Assembly (NCBI RefSeq): GCF_014268495.2 | Contig: NZ_CP077087.1 | Span: 2,793,501-2,857,500, forward strand | Source: Pseudomonas monsensis | Lineage (GTDB): Bacteria; Pseudomonadota; Gammaproteobacteria; Pseudomonadales; Pseudomonadaceae | DNA: 64,000 nucleotides | Direction: 5' to 3' | Shown here: piece by piece, positions 61,480 to 64,000 of the stretch | Layout of the letters: each line of letters starts with the position of its first letter | Position numbering within the stretch: the stretch's first letter is position 1 | Notes under the pieces: model-generated | The model's input: the letters and a program-made list of their open reading frames with translations, nothing else | What the model was told of the DNA's origin: nothing | Databases searched by the model: none | Translations under genes and position numbers: made by a program

Positions 61480-64000
61480 ATGTACCAGCTAAAGCGCTTC
61501 ACCCTCAACAGCAACGATATTTCGTTCCTCGAGCAACAGGTGACGTTTCCGACCATCCATATCGTTGGCTACGACAGCGCCGGTCAGCCGCTATACGGCT
61601 ATGACGGTTCCGATGGCAATGTCCATGTGCTCGGCTTGCTTGGTAGCTTCAACCCACTCGACACACCGCCCGGTGAAACCGTCTGGTACAACGGCGCCCG
61701 CGATCCGATCGGTCTGCGCAACGTCTCCGGCCATTTCAACAACCTGACTCAGGACGGGCAAAGCTGGGGCAGTTTCGGGCAGAACTTCATCCGTTTGACC
61801 CATTCGGACTACAACCACTACGTCCAGCAAAATCTGAGTAACGACGCCTTGGCCGGCGCCGGCGTTCCGGCAGGCGCCACGCCCATGACTGACAGTAGTT
61901 CACTCTATAGCGATCCGACAGCATCGCTGGTGGACTACACCCCGCGGATGATCAGCCAGACCATCGTCAGCGGCGGGGTCACCTTCGCCACCGACGCCAA
62001 TGGCCATATCCAGCACACCGCCACGGGCGTGGCGATCGTCACCGATCCGGGCATTCTCGGCACCATCGGTGAAGTCGACACCAGTGCGCCGGACTCCGGC
62101 CAGTACTACATCCGCAACCAGAACACCGTGTCAGGCGATCCGTCGACCACCGGCTGGTTCACCCTGTTCGGGCAATTCTTCGACCACGGCCTGGACTTCA
62201 TCAACAAGCCCAACCAGAACGCGACGATCACCATTCCGCTGGCGCCGGACGATCCGCTCTACGGCACGATCGGTCCGGATGGGCAGCCGGTGTATTCGAT
62301 CAAGGTCCACCGGGCCTCCGTGGCTGAAGTGGACGGGCAGGGGCAGGCGCAGTACGTCAACCTCGACTCGCCCTACATCGATCAGAACCAGACCTACGGC
62401 TCCAATGACGCGGTCACGCAGTTGTTGCGCCAGTGGGTGGCCGATCCCAATCACCCGGGGCAATTCATTGCCGGCGCGGCGCTGTTCGATGGCACGACCC
62501 TGAGCGATGAAGCCGCCTGGACACTCAACGGCGTACTGACCCACCAGACCCTGCCGACCTTGAGCGAATTGCGCGCCCATGTGCTGGCCACCGGTCGTGA
62601 TGATCTGACCTGGGACGACATCGCCAACTTCCGCGTGCGCGATGCCCATGGGCATGTGCTCGATGCCGATCCCAACACCGCTGGCGTGCAGGCGGTGTAC
62701 ACCCGTGAGGCGTTGTTGCTGGACATGAACCCGCACTTCGATGATGCGCACATCGACCAGGCCCGACTGATGTCGCTGGACGCGCACATCACCAGCATCA
62801 CCTTCGATGCCAACAACCCTTACGGCATGGTCGTCAATTACGATAATGCCGGGCCGAAGAATCTGTTCAGCTTCGTCAACTTTGCTGATTTCACCATCAG
62901 CGCGGCAGCGGGCAGTGCCGATTACGCAGTGGCCAACGAACTGTTGCTGCAATCGGTGGGCGATCACTACATTGCCGGCGACGGACGGGTGAACGAAAAC
63001 TTCGGTCTCACGGCGATCCATCACGTGTTCCACGAAGATCACAATGTGCAGCTGATCAACCTGCAGAACGAAGTGCTGAGCCAGACTGACGTCAATGTCC
63101 GGCACAACTGGCAAGTGCAGATCAGCAATGGCAGCGGCGGTTTTTACAGCGACGCCAATGGCAACTTCACCCTGGCCGACGGCGTCACGGTGTCTTGGGA
63201 TCAGGACAAATTGTTCTACGCCGCCAAACTCACCGTGGAGATGGAATACCAGCACGTGGCGATCGACCAGTACGCCCGGTTGATCACGCCGGATCTGCCC
63301 GAATTCGTCACCTATGACTCGGGGATCAACACCAATATCTCGCTGGAGTACGGTCAGGCCGCATTCCGCTTCGGCCACTCGCAACTGCGCGAGACCATTG
63401 ATGCTCTGGAGAAAAACGCCAGTGGTGGCTACGACCTGACCGGCGCGATCACCCACTATGCGCTGGAGCAGGCGTTTCTCAATCCGGGCGGTTTTGCCGA
63501 AGTGGGACCCACCGCAATTGCGCTGGGGATGACCCGGCAGATCAGCAACGAAATCGATGAGTTCGTCACCCCGGCGTTGCAACAAGGCTTGCTTGGCCAG
63601 CCACTGGACCTGGCGACCATCAACCTGGCGCGTGGTCGGGATCTGGGGTTGCCAACCCTGAACCAGGCACGGCAGCAGATCCACGATGCGCTGATCGCGG
63701 AACGGGCCTCGCCGGCCGGTGCGCAGCACCACACTAACCTGATCGTCGACGGCCTGACGCCCTATACCAGCTGGAGTGACTTCGCCAACAACATGATTCA
63801 CCCCGAGTCGCTGGTGAACTTCATCGCGGCCTATTCGTTCGACGGTGATGTGGCGCACGCCCAGGCGATCATCGATGCCGATGCGACGGGCGTGACCACC
63901 AACTACGCCGGTGGCAGTGTGACGGCAGAGCAAGCGGCCTATTTCCTCTCCGGCGCAGCCGATCCTGCCGGCAATCACGTGGCCGGTTATGACGGTTACA
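61480..64000 (+). CDS. Large secreted animal-type haem peroxidase, 5' part only
   Basis: A frame opens at ATG 61480, behind CCGGAG, and stays open to the window end, giving 840 residues. It is of the animal haem peroxidase (An_peroxidase) family: distal His in LFGQFFDHGLDFI, proximal His in KLTVEMEYQHVAIDQYARL, and later INLARGRDLGLPTLNQARQQ. There is no signal peptide, as expected for a type I cargo. The C-terminus is outside. In Pseudomonas putida a calcium-binding RTX haem peroxidase (PehA) lies beside a type I secretion operon; this gene resembles it by recall. The RTX repeats and the secretion signal should follow downstream. Confidence 0.88.
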   Translation, partial: MYQLKRFTLNSNDISFLEQQVTFPTIHIVGYDSAGQPLYGYDGSDGNVHVLGLLGSFNPLDTPPGETVWYNGARDPIGLRNVSGHFNNLTQDGQSWGSFGQNFIRLTHSDYNHYVQQNLSNDALAGAGVPAGATPMTDSSSLYSDPTASLVDYTPRMISQTIVSGGVTFATDANGHIQHTATGVAIVTDPGILGTIGEVDTSAPDSGQYYIRNQNTVSGDPSTTGWFTLFGQFFDHGLDFINKPNQNATITIPLAPDDPLYGTIGPDGQPVYSIKVHRASVAEVDGQGQAQYVNLDSPYIDQNQTYGSNDAVTQLLRQWVADPNHPGQFIAGAALFDGTTLSDEAAWTLNGVLTHQTLPTLSELRAHVLATGRDDLTWDDIANFRVRDAHGHVLDADPNTAGVQAVYTREALLLDMNPHFDDAHIDQARLMSLDAHITSITFDANNPYGMVVNYDNAGPKNLFSFVNFADFTISAAAGSADYAVANELLLQSVGDHYIAGDGRVNENFGLTAIHHVFHEDHNVQLINLQNEVLSQTDVNVRHNWQVQISNGSGGFYSDANGNFTLADGVTVSWDQDKLFYAAKLTVEMEYQHVAIDQYARLITPDLPEFVTYDSGINTNISLEYGQAAFRFGHSQLRETIDALEKNASGGYDLTGAITHYALEQAFLNPGGFAEVGPTAIALGMTRQISNEIDEFVTPALQQGLLGQPLDLATINLARGRDLGLPTLNQARQQIHDALIAERASPAGAQHHTNLIVDGLTPYTSWSDFANNMIHPESLVNFIAAYSFDGDVAHAQAIIDADATGVTTNYAGGSVTAEQAAYFLSGAADPAGNHVAGYDGY

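Noticed and set aside
62131..63978. Open frame of 615 codons on the minus strand
   Set aside because: It is antisense to the haem peroxidase, whose distal and proximal His motifs are visible in the plus frame. No domain is recognised in the antisense product.
61480..64000. Bacteriocin annotation for the haem peroxidase
   Set aside because: Similar proteins have been labelled calcium-binding bacteriocins, but the visible part carries peroxidase motifs and no toxin domain; the label is not used.

Overview
The window looks like chromosomal DNA of a Pseudomonas of the fluorescens group. The reasons are high GC, short intergenic gaps, many LysR regulators, pseudomonad-restricted small families (DUF1652, DUF3087), a fused MrpA/B antiporter subunit, and nine REP-type inverted repeats between genes whose arms match those usual in fluorescent pseudomonads. 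I see no rRNA or tRNA gene, no insertion sequence, no prophage and no CRISPR array. Assignments come from reading the sequence and recalling families; no search was run.

Layout. 1-10 kb: a truncated DUF2946 gene, a DUF3995 membrane protein, the six-gene Mrp cation/proton antiporter operon on the minus strand, then an EamA exporter divergent from an HTH-cupin regulator that is followed without a gap by an FAD/NAD(P) oxidoreductase. 10-22 kb: housekeeping and small genes, including a periplasmic solute-binding protein, ppnN, DUF3087, DUF2784, azlCD, an SRAP (YedK/HMCES) protein, a sulfonate-type ABC set that lacks an ATPase, DUF1652, a NUDIX hydrolase, a lipoprotein and strong hairpin terminators.

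22-36 kb is catabolic. A first cluster couples a formaldehyde-activating-enzyme (Fae) homologue to an aldo/keto reductase, an aldehyde dehydrogenase and an MFS carrier. A second has a porin, a LysR regulator, an aldehyde dehydrogenase, an MFS carrier, a mandelate-racemase-like enzyme and a GMC oxidoreductase. An identical 14-bp motif lies in two intergenic regions of the second cluster and probably marks one regulon. 36-47 kb: a lower-GC DUF6338 gene with a translationally coupled 39-residue ORF, a LysR/ydiJ pair (D-2-hydroxyglutarate dehydrogenase), two half-size pqiA genes, a LysR/DHA2 efflux pair, and the sad/ptrR pair.

47-54 kb holds an NCS1 permease, a LysR regulator, an ArgE-like deacetylase, a DUF1028 protein, a RidA-fold protein lacking the usual catalytic arginine, and a flavin monooxygenase. 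Together they look like an uncharacterised pathway for a nitrogenous compound. 54-64 kb encodes a complete type I secretion system (ABC, HlyD, TolC), a NarL/HisKA_3 two-component pair, and the first 840 codons of a large animal-type haem peroxidase that runs off the window and is the likely secreted cargo.

The best candidates for undescribed biology are the NCS1/ArgE/DUF1028/RidA/FMO cluster, the orphan Fae cluster, and the two-component/T1SS/haem-peroxidase locus.
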